Positions 24,347-33,508 are shown, counted from the stretch's first letter. The stretch is 64,000 nt of DNA from Caballeronia sp. dw_19 (GCF_018449515.1 NZ_JAAVUQ010000008.1:227567-291566), one strand, 5' to 3'. Program-made: numbers and translations. Notes: a model not told the origin generated them from the sequence alone.

Positions 24347-25636
24347 ATGACAGCCACCACCACTGCGCCGCTTCAAGGATTCCTGCGCGCCGATGGGCGC
24401 AAGGGCATCCGCAATGTAATCGCGGTCGCGTATCTCGTCGAATGTGCGCATCACGTGGCGAGGGAAATCGTCACGCAATTTCGTCCGGCGTTCGACGCCT
24501 TCGACGATCCCGCTGCCGATCGCGAACCGCCCGTGCACCTGATTGGTTTTCCGGGCTGCTACCCGAATGGCTATGCCGAAAAGATGATGGAGCGGCTGAC
24601 CACGCACCCGAATGTGGGCGCGGTCCTGTTCGTCTCGCTCGGCTGCGAGAGCATGAACAAGCACTATCTGGCCGACGCCGTGCGCGCGAGCGGCCGCCCG
24701 GCAGAGGTTCTGACGATCCAGGAAAAAGGCGGGACGCGCAGCACGATCCAGAATGGCATCGACTGGATTCGCGACGTGCGTGCAACGCTCGCGCAGCAAC
24801 CGAAAGTGCCGATGGCGCTCGACGAACTGATCGTCGGCACGATTTGCGGCGGCTCGGACGGCACCAGCGGCATTACGGCGAATCCCGCTGTGGGCCGTGC
24901 CTTCGATGCGCTGATCGACGCCGGCGCCGCGTGTATTTTCGAGGAAACCGGCGAACTGGTCGGCTGCGAGTTCCATATGGAAAGCCGGGCCGCGCGGCCG
25001 GAACTGGGCCGCGAAATTGTCGCGTGCGTGGACAAGGCCGCGCGCTATTACTCCATCATGGGACACGGTTCGTTCGCGGTCGGCAACGCGGATGGTGGCC
25101 TTACCACGCAGGAAGAAAAGTCACTCGGCGCGTACGCGAAAAGCGGTGCATCGCCCATTGTGGGGATCGTCAAGCCCGGTGACATTCCGCCCGTCGGCGG
25201 TTTGTACCTGCTCGATGTCGTTCCCGATGGCGAACCGCGTTTCGGCTTTCCAAATATCAGCGACAACGCGGAAATCGGCGAACTGATTGCTTGCGGAGCG
25301 CACGTGATCCTGTTCACGACCGGACGCGGCTCGGTGGTTGGTTCGGCTATTTCGCCCGTTATCAAGGTGTGCGCGAATCCGGCGACCTACCGAAATCTTT
25401 CCGGCGACATGGATGTGGATGCGGGCCGGATTCTGGAAGGTCGCGCCACGCTGGACGAAGTTGGCCGCGAAGTATTCGATGCCACCGTGAGGGTGGCGGC
25501 CGGTGCCGCGTCCAAGTCGGAATCGCTGGGTCATCAGGAGTTCATCCTGACCTACAAGAGCTTTGATCCAGTTGGCCCGGCGTGTCTGCCGGCGAGCGCG
25601 ACGCCGCGGCATGCGGTATCGATTACGTCGATTTGA
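24347..25636 (+). CDS. UxaA-type sugar-acid dehydratase, large subunit
   Basis: A 429-residue catalytic chain of an UxaA/GarD-type dehydratase, which needs iron or another divalent metal to convert an aldonate (altronate, galactarate, fuconate and similar) to its 2-keto-3-deoxy acid. Family blocks include RADGRKGIRNVIAVAYLVEC at the N-terminus, GFPGCYPNGYAEKMM, VSLGCESMN, TICGGSDGTSGITANPAVG, IFEETGELVGCE and FTTGRGSVVGSAISPVIKVCAN; conserved cysteines lie in the GC, LGCE and TICGGSD motifs. With the neighbouring AKR, lactonase-like and FAH-family genes the likely substrate is L-fuconate or a similar 6-deoxy/pentonic acid. The ATG at 24347 follows the small subunit by four bases. Confidence 0.88.
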   Translation: MTATTTAPLQGFLRADGRKGIRNVIAVAYLVECAHHVAREIVTQFRPAFDAFDDPAADREPPVHLIGFPGCYPNGYAEKMMERLTTHPNVGAVLFVSLGCESMNKHYLADAVRASGRPAEVLTIQEKGGTRSTIQNGIDWIRDVRATLAQQPKVPMALDELIVGTICGGSDGTSGITANPAVGRAFDALIDAGAACIFEETGELVGCEFHMESRAARPELGREIVACVDKAARYYSIMGHGSFAVGNADGGLTTQEEKSLGAYAKSGASPIVGIVKPGDIPPVGGLYLLDVVPDGEPRFGFPNISDNAEIGELIACGAHVILFTTGRGSVVGSAISPVIKVCANPATYRNLSGDMDVDAGRILEGRATLDEVGREVFDATVRVAAGAASKSESLGHQEFILTYKSFDPVGPACLPASATPRHAVSITSI

Positions 25637-25685
25637 GCCTGATTCACAGGTCGAACTCATCAGCCCAACTCACAAGTCCAACGCA

Positions 25686-26771
25686 ATGAACCCAATCACC
25701 GGAAATCCCGTTGTGAAAAAGCGCAAGGTGGGTAAAACCTCGCTGGAAGTCACGGCGTTGTCGCTGGGCAGTGCACCGCTGGGCGGCCTGTATCACGAAC
25801 TTTCCGAGGCAGACGCGCAAGCGACCGTGGACGCCGCGTGGCAAAGCGGTATCCGTTACTTCGATACCGCTCCGCACTACGGCCACACGAAAGCCGAACA
25901 CCGGATAGGCGACGCGTTGCGCCAATACCCGCGCGAAGACTACGTGTTGTCGACCAAGGTTGGCCGCCGCTTTGTTCCGCGCACCACGCGTTACGACGGC
26001 AGCGAAGGCTGGTCGGACCCGCTGCCATTCCAGGCGATCTACGACTACACCTACGACGGCATTCTTCGATCGTTCGAAGACAGCCAGCAACGTATGGGTA
26101 TTGTCGATATCGACATTGTGCTGATCCACGATATCGGCCGCGTCACGCACGGCGAAAACAACCCGCGCTACTGGCGGCAACTAACGGACGAAGGCGGTTT
26201 CCGGGCGCTCGATGAGCTTCGCAAAACGCGGGGCGTAAAAGCGGTTGGACTCGGTGTGAACGAAGGCGCCGCTATCCAGGAAGCAATGGCGGAATTCAAC
26301 ATCGATTGCGCGTTGCTGGCCGGACGCTACACCTTGTTGGAGCAGGCGGTACTCGATGACTTGCTGCCGGAATGCGAGAAGCGCGGCGTCAGTATCCTGT
26401 TGGGCGGTGCGTTCAATTCGGGCATTCTCGCCCGGGGATTGACGTCCGATACAGCGCCAAAAGCCGGCAACCAAAAGTTCAACTATGGCGATGCGCCGCA
26501 GGCGGTTATCGAACGTGTCGATGCGCTGGAACGGATCTGCCGTGCGCATGGCGTTGCCTTGGCGAGCGCGGCCCTGCAGTTTCCTTATGCGCATAAAGTT
26601 GTGGCCACGGTCTTGATGGGCGCACGAAATCCAGCGGAAGTGCATTTGAATGCGGCTTCGTTCGCTGATCCGCTGCCGGACGCTTTGTGGGACGCGTTGC
26701 GAGCAGCGGGTTTGTTGCATCGTGACGCGCCCGTGCCAAGCACTGGTCACACCAACGCAGGAAGACCATGA
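25686..26771 (+). CDS. Aldo/keto reductase, L-fucose/D-threo-aldose dehydrogenase type
   Basis: A 361-residue aldo/keto reductase. Catalytic residues are visible: D60 and Y65 in YFDTAPHYGHT, K91 in VLSTKVGRRF and a histidine in VLIHDIGR. The sequence FDTAPHYGHTKAEHRIGDAL followed by DYVLSTKVGR and the NPRYWRQL region are typical of D-threo-aldose 1-dehydrogenase/L-fucose dehydrogenase relatives, which oxidise the sugar to its lactone. The ATG at 25686 starts just before conserved sequence; an upstream reading to 25563 overlaps the dehydratase gene and was not used. The stop overlaps the ATG of the lactonase-like gene (ATGA). A parS-like palindrome lies inside the gene near its 3' end. Confidence 0.87.
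   Translation: MNPITGNPVVKKRKVGKTSLEVTALSLGSAPLGGLYHELSEADAQATVDAAWQSGIRYFDTAPHYGHTKAEHRIGDALRQYPREDYVLSTKVGRRFVPRTTRYDGSEGWSDPLPFQAIYDYTYDGILRSFEDSQQRMGIVDIDIVLIHDIGRVTHGENNPRYWRQLTDEGGFRALDELRKTRGVKAVGLGVNEGAAIQEAMAEFNIDCALLAGRYTLLEQAVLDDLLPECEKRGVSILLGGAFNSGILARGLTSDTAPKAGNQKFNYGDAPQAVIERVDALERICRAHGVALASAALQFPYAHKVVATVLMGARNPAEVHLNAASFADPLPDALWDALRAAGLLHRDAPVPSTGHTNAGRP
26585..26596. other. parS-like palindrome inside an aldo/keto reductase gene
   Basis: TTATGCGCATAA with flanking C and AAG matches the parS core exactly for 12 bases, 20 kb from parAB. It falls in coding sequence (residues YAHK), so it may be functional or constrained by codons. Confidence 0.55.
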
Positions 26772-27610
26772 GCACTGAACGGATCGACGCGCATCAGCAC
26801 TTCTGGGACCCATCGCGTGGTGACTATGGCTGGTTGACGCCCGAGTTGCAGAGCTTGTACCGCGTCTTCGGTCCCGCTGACCTGAAGCCTCTTCGTGAAG
26901 CAGCCCGGATTGCGCGCACAGTGGTGGTCCAGGCTGCGCCGACTGTCGATGAAACGCGCTATCTACTCGATCTCGCCCGCGACGACGAGTCTATCGCCGG
27001 CATTGTCGGCTGGGTTCCGCTTGATGCAGCGGATAGCTCGGAGTTGATCGACGAACTGGCGCGTGAACCCAAACTCAAGGGTGTGCGCCCGATGCTGCAA
27101 GATCTGCCCGACGACCGCTGGATCGAAAATCCTGCACTGACTCCGGCAATCCACGCGCTGATCAAAAACGATCTCGCCTTCGATGCATTGATATTTTCGC
27201 GTCATGTACCTTCGTTGAAGGTGTTCGCCGCGCGCTTTCCTGAGCTGCGAATCGTCGTCGATCATGGTGCGAAGCCGCAAATCAAGGATGGTCACGCCGC
27301 CTGGCAAAGCTGGGCGGACGGCATAGCCGAATTGGCCGCACTGCCGCAACGGCTGGTTTGCAAACTCTCGGGTCTGGCGACGGAAGCCGCGCCCGGTTGG
27401 TCAGTGGCCAAGCTCAAGCCTTATGTCGATCATCTTCTTGAGCATTTTGGACCCGAGCGGCTGATGTGGGGCAGCGACTGGCCGGTGCTGAACCTGAACG
27501 GTAACTATGCACAGTGGTTTGACGCAGCGCGGCAATTGACGGCGCACCTTGATACGTCCGCACAGCAGGCAATCTTTGGGGACACCGCGCGCGAATTTTA
27601 CCGGCTGTAA
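26768..27610 (+). CDS. Amidohydrolase-family lactonase (L-fuconolactonase-like)
   Basis: A 280-residue metal-dependent hydrolase of the amidohydrolase_2 group, which includes L-fuconolactonase and L-rhamnono-lactonase. The metal ligands are visible: HxH in RIDAHQHFWDP at residues 5-15, a histidine in IVVDHGAKP and the aspartate in MWGSDWPVLN near residue 235. WDPSRGDYGWL is characteristic of the lactonase subgroup. It should open the sugar lactone made by the upstream aldo/keto reductase, giving the acid that the UxaA-type enzyme dehydrates. It overlaps the reductase stop by four bases. A 440-base gap follows before the FAH-family gene. Confidence 0.88.
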   Translation: MSTERIDAHQHFWDPSRGDYGWLTPELQSLYRVFGPADLKPLREAARIARTVVVQAAPTVDETRYLLDLARDDESIAGIVGWVPLDAADSSELIDELAREPKLKGVRPMLQDLPDDRWIENPALTPAIHALIKNDLAFDALIFSRHVPSLKVFAARFPELRIVVDHGAKPQIKDGHAAWQSWADGIAELAALPQRLVCKLSGLATEAAPGWSVAKLKPYVDHLLEHFGPERLMWGSDWPVLNLNGNYAQWFDAARQLTAHLDTSAQQAIFGDTAREFYRL

Positions 27611-28050
27611 AAGTCGCGATAAACGCATGAAGAATGAGCGCGGTATACCCGGAATTGCTTAACTGCAATTGCAACGAAAGCAGAGAATGGTAAAAAGATT
27701 GGCGACGGTGGCAATCCAACTGTGCGGCATGCTGCGGTGACCCCGTAATGCTGGCGAGGGCGGCCCTATAGCGCTGAAGAGGCGTGAAAGCTGCATCCCG
27801 AAGCATGAGCCGGTGAAATGCAAAGGCGGGATCAGAAGGAAAACGCGATGCCATCGTCGTATCTACGTTGTACCTGCGTCGTAACCCGCATCCGATGAAT
27901 CATCGTTCACGACCGGCCCGAATCGTCTAACCGAAAATTTGACCGAAAGCGATCGAAAGCAAGCTCGAGCGATCTGACCTTTAAAAACGATCGCTCAAAC
28001 TGAACATCTCGAAACCGAATCAAAACCTGAAAACTGAAGGATCACTCACG
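27611..28050. other. Intergenic region before the FAH-family gene
   Basis: No gene is supported here. It may hold a separate promoter for the FAH-family hydrolase: GAGCGATC (27967-27974) and GATCGCTC (27989-27996) form a perfect 8-base inverted repeat with 14 bases between, about 55 bases before the next start codon. It could be an operator or a small leader hairpin. Confidence 0.4.
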
Positions 28051-28899
28051 ATGAAACTGCTGCGCTATGGGCCGAAGGGTCAGGAAAAACCGGGTTTGCT
28101 GGATCAGAATGGCAAGATTCGCGATTTGTCGAAGGTAGTCGACGATATCGCTGGCGCGGCGCTATCGGATGCCGCGTTGGTCAAGTTGCGCGCGCTCGAT
28201 CCGGCCTCGCTGCCTGAAGTGCCGGGCGAACCGCGCATTGGCCCGTGTGTGGGAGCCGTGGGCAAGTTCGTCTGTATCGGACTGAATTACGCCGATCACG
28301 CGGCCGAATCGAACCTGCCCGTGCCGACTGAACCGGTGATTTTCGGTAAGTGGACGAGCGCGATTTGCGGTCCGAACGACGACGTCGAAATTCCGCGCAA
28401 CTCGAAGAAAACGGATTGGGAAGTCGAGCTCGGCGTAGTGATCGGCAAGGAAGCCAAGTACGTCAGCGAGGCGGACGCGCTGGATTACGTCGCCGGATAT
28501 TGCGTGATCAACGACGTCTCCGAACGTGAATGGCAGCTTGAACACGGCACGCAGTGGGACAAGGGCAAGGGTTTCGATACCTTCGGCCCGATCGGTCCGT
28601 GGCTGGTCACGAAAGACGAAATCGCCGATCCGCAGCAACTCGATATGTGGCTCGAAGTGGACGGACATCGCTATCAGAACGGCAGCACGAAGACGATGGT
28701 GTTCGGCGTGGCGGCGCTGGTGTCGTATCTGTCGAAGGTGATGAGCCTGCAACCGGGCGATGTCATTTCCACCGGCACGCCGCCGGGCGTGGGCATGGGC
28801 GTGAAGCCGTCGGCGGTCTACCTGAAGGCTGGGCAGACGATGCGGCTCGGGATCCAGGGCTTGGGCGAGCAGCAGCAACGCACGGTCGACGCGAAGTAA
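28051..28899 (+). CDS. Fumarylacetoacetate hydrolase-family enzyme (2,4-diketo-3-deoxy acid hydrolase-like)
   Basis: A 282-residue FAH-family hydrolase. The metal-binding core is clear: IGLNYADHAAE at about residues 73-83, then DWEVELGVVIGKEA (the two glutamates bind the metal), and CVINDVSEREWQ with the conserved aspartate; GDVISTGTPPGVGMG closes the active site. In non-phosphorylative L-fucose/L-rhamnose pathways such an enzyme cleaves 2,4-diketo-3-deoxy acids to pyruvate and lactate (or glycolate). It follows the lactonase-like gene in the same direction, separated by 440 bases. The ATG has GAAGGA upstream. A strong terminator follows. The exact substrate is inferred from the cluster. Confidence 0.88.
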   Translation: MKLLRYGPKGQEKPGLLDQNGKIRDLSKVVDDIAGAALSDAALVKLRALDPASLPEVPGEPRIGPCVGAVGKFVCIGLNYADHAAESNLPVPTEPVIFGKWTSAICGPNDDVEIPRNSKKTDWEVELGVVIGKEAKYVSEADALDYVAGYCVINDVSEREWQLEHGTQWDKGKGFDTFGPIGPWLVTKDEIADPQQLDMWLEVDGHRYQNGSTKTMVFGVAALVSYLSKVMSLQPGDVISTGTPPGVGMGVKPSAVYLKAGQTMRLGIQGLGEQQQRTVDAK

Positions 28900-28982
28900 G
28901 CCCTTCGACGCAAATCGCTTATTGCGGCGCAACCAGGCAACCAGGTAAGCCGGCGAGCAAATTAACGCCTCGCTGGCAAGCT

Positions 28983-29023
28983 AAAAAAAGGTCGTTCCAA
29001 CGTCAGTTGGAACGACCTTTTTT
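28983..29023 (+). terminator. Strong bidirectional terminator
   Basis: GGTCGTTCCAAC and GTTGGAACGACC form a 12-base perfect stem with a four-base loop, flanked by A and T runs on either side. It ends the sugar-acid cluster. Confidence 0.95.
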
Positions 29024-29151
29024 ACGGCAACCATCAAAGCGATGGTTCATCGGTTCCAGCCGAAGGGATGGTCCATAATCGTCATTCGAGCCGTCGACGC
29101 ATCAACGTGGCGGCTTCGCTCCAAAAGCGCGAATGTTTTCGCCGCATTAAC

Positions 29152-29167
29152 CTTTAAGCGCATAAAG
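29152..29167. other. Degenerate parS-like palindrome
   Basis: CTTTAAGCGCATAAAG differs from the parS 16-mer by one base. It lies in noncoding DNA 24 kb from parAB, between the FAH-family terminator and the thioesterase gene. Confidence 0.4.
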
Positions 29168-29248
29168 CCGGTTCCCAATACTGCCGCCGTAAAACCACCG
29201 CATCGGCGAAGGCATGAAAAGTCCCGCAAACCCACGCACTCAGCTCAT

Positions 29249-29692
29249 TCACTCGTTAAACGCCGGCTCAAGTTCCGCAGCCATTTCGCTGATCCGATGA
29301 ATGGTTCCCTGCGCGACCGCCACGAGTCTTTCGGCGCCGCCATCGGTGACATACACGTCGCATTGGCAGGTCGCCTGCGTCATGCCGGCGTAGACCACGC
29401 GCGCACGCGCCATCAACGTGCCGGAAACCGCCGGCCGCAAATAATTGATCTTGTATTCGCCCGTGACCACTTTCGGTCCCAGGCGCAATGCACCGGCGAA
29501 GGTCAACGCGTTATCGACGAGATAACTCACTACGCCGCCGTGCACGAAACCGTGTTGTTGCCGGAGTTCGTCGCGGATGGTCAGACACAGCGTGAGACTC
29601 GAGGAGTCGACCTGCATGAGCTTCGTACCCAGCAAGGCGCTAAACGGCTGCGCATTCAATGCGCCCCGTGCGATATCGACAATTTCGGCCAT
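29249..29692 (-). CDS. PaaI-type hotdog thioesterase
   Basis: A 147-residue hotdog-fold acyl-CoA thioesterase of the PaaI type. Typical features are the QQHGFVHGGVVSYLVDNALTFAG segment, with HGGV forming the catalytic turn and the aspartate in the following helix, and EYKINYLRPAVSG on the next strands. The start at 29692 (MAEIVDIARG) has GTAGGAGTG upstream on its strand; an in-frame extension to 29779 lacks family similarity and was rejected. It stands alone, so the physiological acyl-CoA is unknown. Confidence 0.88.
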   Translation of the reverse strand: MAEIVDIARGALNAQPFSALLGTKLMQVDSSSLTLCLTIRDELRQQHGFVHGGVVSYLVDNALTFAGALRLGPKVVTGEYKINYLRPAVSGTLMARARVVYAGMTQATCQCDVYVTDGGAERLVAVAQGTIHRISEMAAELEPAFNE

Positions 29693-29924
29693 TCGGACAC
29701 TCCTACACTTGGTTTCGGTCCAGTCAGCGTGAGTCCCACAATCCGCATCGGGGCAGGAGCCTTCGTCGCGGTCCTGCACAAGACTGTAGGTAGCGTAGGG
29801 TCACTCCGCAAGGACGATCTCAAAATCGCGGACAAATTACCGGGTTTGCACGGCTTTTCTCAATGATTTGAAACGAAAGCGCGCAAAGCGTTCGGCATCG
29901 CGCTGATTTTTCCAGCTGCAATGA

Positions 29925-29953
29925 AAACGCCTCGCGGCGTTGGCGAGGCGTTT
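29925..29953 (-). terminator. Terminator after the AGE epimerase gene
   Basis: On the minus strand AAACGCCTCGC pairs with GCGAGGCGTTT, then a short T run. It lies 35 bases beyond the AGE stop codon. Confidence 0.75.
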
Positions 29954-29987
29954 GATGCGAGATCGCTGAACGTCCGGCGTTGGGGTG

Positions 29988-31112
29988 TCAGGGCAACGCG
30001 GCGTAGGCGGTGGCAAGGTGATAAGGCGTTGTCGACGGTAATTCCGGGCGCACGACCACGCCTTCTGCCGACTGGCTCTCGATCCACCCTTGCGGTCGAA
30101 TAAAACGTCCGGCAAAACGCGCGATCTGCGCTGGCAATTGCGCGCGCACGGACTCGTCAGCATGCGTTGCGAGGGCCCGCAGATATTCGGTCTGAGCCCA
30201 GATGCGCTGCGTCGAATCGATCACGCCGCCCTGTTCGTTCAGCGATGCCGCTACGCCGCCAGTCACCGGATCAACGCCGAACTGCTGCGCGAAATCGAAT
30301 CCCCGGACTAGCGCCCGGTTCAGGCCCGCTGCATCGAAAGCCGGGTGCCCGCTGGCTTTAGCGAGAAACAGCCACTCGAACTGGTGCCCGGGTTCCAGCC
30401 AGTTATTGGCGCTGCCGATCGTCAATTCAGCGATGCAGCCCGTTTCGTGATGTACGAAAGCCTGTGCGAACGCGGCTGCGAGCTTTTCCAGCCGGCGATC
30501 GAAGATGGGGTCCGCAGTCGTTTCACGGGCGGCGAGCCACGCTTCGGTCAGATGCATCAGCGGGTTTTGCAGCGGCGGCCCGAGCACGGTGGAAAAATCT
30601 TCCGTCATCGCCGAACTGAACAAGCCGCCGCCACCGCCGCTAATTTCCATCCGCCGTTCAATCAACACCGACGTTTCTTCAAGCACCGCCAGCGCTTCCT
30701 CCGCGGCCGCCGCGCCAGCCCGTTTCGCATATTCCGCGCACGCAAAAATCACAAACGCATGCGTGTACAGGTCCTTGTGGCGCTCATGCGGCGCGCCGTT
30801 TGCGTCGACGCTATAGAACCAACCGCCGTTTTTCGTGTCCTGAAAATAGGTCCGAAGCGAAGCGAACAGCGTGTCGGCATGACCGATATCGCCTGCTTGC
30901 GAGAACACGAATAGCTGGCGAGCGCAGGCCATGGCGCGATATCGCTGTGGCGGCAAGGGCGTGCGGCCATCCTCGGCCACGGCCTCAAACGCCAGCCGCA
31001 AGACTGCGTTGAAGCCGGGTCCACGCCAGATCGGCAGCACAACACGTTTATAGTGCGCACGAAGGGTGGTGGTGGTCGGGGGCGTTGCGGCGGTCGGATC
31101 TGGGTCGTGCAT
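29988..31112 (-). CDS. AGE-family epimerase/isomerase
   Basis: A 374-residue protein of the N-acylglucosamine 2-epimerase family (aldose-ketose isomerases and 2-epimerases with an (alpha/alpha)6 barrel). Recognisable segments include RAMACARQLFVFSQAGD, GGWFYSVDANG, KDLYTHAFVIFACAEY, PLMHLTEAWLA with the conserved histidine, WLEPGHQFEWLFL with the second histidine of the catalytic pair, and STQRIWAQTEYLRAL. The final LPSTTPYHLATAY is also family-typical. It could isomerise mannose, or epimerise another hexose; sequence alone does not decide. It is divergent from mgtC and isolated. Confidence 0.87.
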   Translation of the reverse strand: MHDPDPTAATPPTTTTLRAHYKRVVLPIWRGPGFNAVLRLAFEAVAEDGRTPLPPQRYRAMACARQLFVFSQAGDIGHADTLFASLRTYFQDTKNGGWFYSVDANGAPHERHKDLYTHAFVIFACAEYAKRAGAAAAEEALAVLEETSVLIERRMEISGGGGGLFSSAMTEDFSTVLGPPLQNPLMHLTEAWLAARETTADPIFDRRLEKLAAAFAQAFVHHETGCIAELTIGSANNWLEPGHQFEWLFLAKASGHPAFDAAGLNRALVRGFDFAQQFGVDPVTGGVAASLNEQGGVIDSTQRIWAQTEYLRALATHADESVRAQLPAQIARFAGRFIRPQGWIESQSAEGVVVRPELPSTTPYHLATAYAALP

Positions 31113-31320
31113 ACGGCTTTATCGATGTTGGTTGCGCGCGGCGGCGTGCGTGGAACGTGTCCGGTGCGCCACTCGATGCGGGGCACCAAGGATAAATCAA
31201 AACGCCGGCGTTTCGGCACAACGATGGTTTATCCGCGCCGCGCCGCGCAGGCCGACGACTCTTACGCGAGCCCCGCGCCATCATCCCATCACACAACATC
31301 TATAAGGAGCAAATCCACTC

Positions 31321-32004
31321 ATGTTAAGCAATGTAGAACTCATTTCCCGCCTGATTCTGGCAGCGGCGCTCGGCAGCGTGATCGGTTTCGAGCGCGAGCG
31401 GCTGTCATGGGCCGCCGGGCTGCGCACGCACATGCTGGTGTGCGTCGGCTCGACGCTGATCATGATGGTGTCGGCATTCGGTTTCTTCGATGTCCTCGGC
31501 CGCGACCACGTCGTGCTCGACCCGTCGCGGATCGCGGCGCAGGTCGTGTCGGGAATCGGCTTTCTCGGCGCGGGCTCGATCCTGTTGCGCGGCGAGATCG
31601 TTCGCGGCCTCACCACAGCGGCGAGCCTCTGGTCCGTGGCGGCGATCGGGCTTGCGGTCGGCGGCGGTATGTATACGGCATCCATCGCCGCGACAGTGAT
31701 CATTCTGATCATCCTCGCCGGCATCAAGCCGCTGGAGCGGCGTTTCATTTCCGTGAAGCAGCGCCGCCAGTTGACCTTGCTCGTCGATCGGGGGACGCTG
31801 AATTTTCATGCGCTGCATGAGGCGCTGGGGGTGGGCAGCGTGCGCGTGAAGCAGTTTGTCGTGCAGCAAAGCGATGATTCCCCAGAGCTCGATGAAGTGC
31901 AGATCTCGCTTTCGCGGGTATCGTCGAATGAATACGAGGCGATCTGCGCGCGGCTGCGCGCGCTGGACACCGTGCGGGAATTCAAGGAAGAGGGCTCGGC
32001 TTGA
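31321..32004 (+). CDS. MgtC/SapB-family membrane protein
   Basis: A 227-residue inner-membrane protein. The N-terminal half has four to five membrane spans with MgtC/SapB hallmarks: ALGSVIGFERERLSWAAGLRTHMLVCVGS near residues 15-45 and RIAAQVVSGIGFLGAGSILLRG with GLTTAASLWSVAAIGLAVG. The C-terminal 90 residues form a soluble ACT-like domain. Family members affect magnesium stress survival and virulence, partly by acting on ATP synthase. AAGGAG precedes the ATG. No magnesium-responsive leader structure was recognised in the upstream 200 bases. Confidence 0.9.
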   Translation: MLSNVELISRLILAAALGSVIGFERERLSWAAGLRTHMLVCVGSTLIMMVSAFGFFDVLGRDHVVLDPSRIAAQVVSGIGFLGAGSILLRGEIVRGLTTAASLWSVAAIGLAVGGGMYTASIAATVIILIILAGIKPLERRFISVKQRRQLTLLVDRGTLNFHALHEALGVGSVRVKQFVVQQSDDSPELDEVQISLSRVSSNEYEAICARLRALDTVREFKEEGSA

Positions 32005-32167
32005 GGTTGCGCGCGTCCGTAGCCCGGGCGTGCAGGCGTGCGACAATGCGGCCTCGAAAACCCATGCAGCCGCTTTTTCTGTTGCGAGGCGCCAAGCCGG
32101 ACCGCTTCATCGGGCGTGTTTTTAGCCGCCCGCGGTCGCGTCCGGCCGCGCTGTCAATCATCGACTT

Positions 32168-33508
32168 ATGCCAGATTCCGCCGTAAATCCTGCTCTCCAA
32201 GTTGCTGATTCCGCTGATGCCGCTGGTTCGCGTCGTACCGATGGTGCTTCTGCGTCCCCTTCCAGGTCTGCGTCTGCCGGCCGTCCGGCTGAATCGGATG
32301 CCGATGCCAAGCTCGCCCGCGCCGCGCGCTCGGCGCAGCGTCTTGCGTTGCTCAGCCGGGCGCCCTACGGCGCGCCCACGCTCGATCTGTTCGCCGAAGA
32401 CGCTGAGCGCGCCACGCTCCAGGCGTTGAATACCGATATCCGTCAATCGTCGTTGCCAGGCTTCGAGTTACCCGAGGTTTTCATGGCGGCAGTGCCGGGC
32501 GAGGACGGATCGTCGGGGGCTGTGCGGGCGTGGCGCAACGGGGCGTTATCGGTCGAGGAGGCGGCTGTTTCGACAGTCGCTGTGTCGAGCGATGATGCGG
32601 CGGCGCAAACGGACAGCCAGACGGCCGACGCGGCAACGCTGGAGTTAGTGTTCGACGATGTTCTCGCGCCTCATGACGTGGTTGCCGGGCCGGTCCAGCC
32701 CGAACCGTCAGGCGATGGCGCGCAGGGGGTTCCGGTCGTGGCGGCGTTGGGTGAGGGGAACGCGCAGGGTTCGAACAAACGCGCGTCCGCGGCACGCGCC
32801 AGAGGCGCTGCCCGGAATGTGTCGACGACAGGACCGTCGCCAGCCGCTGCCGTGTCAGAAGTCGGGACGGTGAAAGGTAAAAGCGGACCGAGCGATGCCG
32901 TCACGCAAGTTCTGAACCGTTCGCCGGACGCGTCGAATGTATCGAATGCTGCCACAAAGCCGGCCACGTCCCCGTCCCCTCGCGACGTCGCACGAGCTGC
33001 GGCAACTCCCCATCGGGAGCCGCCGCAATCCCTGGCGGCGGCATTAATCGATGATGATCGTCGGACGCGCAAGAGCGTTACAGGCGATCATCAAGCGCCT
33101 TCCCGCGAAGCGTCGGAACTCGATACCGCTCGCGCGACCGCGTACGCGGACACTATCGACGCGTTGTATGCCGTGATCGCGGACCAGCGCGGCGCGGCGG
33201 CCGCGTTGTCGCGACGCGTAAAAACGGTCTTGATGATCGTGATCTGCGTATTGCTCGTGACTGTCGCGACGGGCGTGGCGCAGAGCATCGCGCTGCTTCG
33301 CCTGACCCGTGAAAACACAGCGCAGCAACAGCGCATCGAGCAATTGATGCTGACTCAGCAGGCCACGCTGGCGTCTTTCTTCGATACCGATTCAGCGACC
33401 ATCGAGGTTCCGAACCGGGGCGATGCGAGCGCATCCGTTGCCAACAAGAATCCGGACTCCGCGCCGCATAGCCGTGCCGCGAAGCGGGCTCAAAGCAAAT
33501 CGCGTTGA
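32168..33508 (+). CDS. Hypothetical membrane-anchored protein, 446 residues
   Basis: I do not recognise a domain. About 330 N-terminal residues are rich in Ala, Ser, Asp and Arg, of low complexity and probably disordered, with a conserved-looking island (LARAARSAQRLALLSRAPYG...TLDLFAEDAE, about residues 49-80). A single membrane span is predicted at about 351-375 (VLMIVICVLLVTVATGVAQ), followed by a helix rich in Gln (QQQRIEQLMLTQQATLASF) and a basic tail. This suggests a membrane-tethered protein with a long cytoplasmic N-terminus. The start ATG has no clear ribosome site. It follows mgtC on the same strand by 163 bases. Confidence 0.7.
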   Translation: MPDSAVNPALQVADSADAAGSRRTDGASASPSRSASAGRPAESDADAKLARAARSAQRLALLSRAPYGAPTLDLFAEDAERATLQALNTDIRQSSLPGFELPEVFMAAVPGEDGSSGAVRAWRNGALSVEEAAVSTVAVSSDDAAAQTDSQTADAATLELVFDDVLAPHDVVAGPVQPEPSGDGAQGVPVVAALGEGNAQGSNKRASAARARGAARNVSTTGPSPAAAVSEVGTVKGKSGPSDAVTQVLNRSPDASNVSNAATKPATSPSPRDVARAAATPHREPPQSLAAALIDDDRRTRKSVTGDHQAPSREASELDTARATAYADTIDALYAVIADQRGAAAALSRRVKTVLMIVICVLLVTVATGVAQSIALLRLTRENTAQQQRIEQLMLTQQATLASFFDTDSATIEVPNRGDASASVANKNPDSAPHSRAAKRAQSKSR

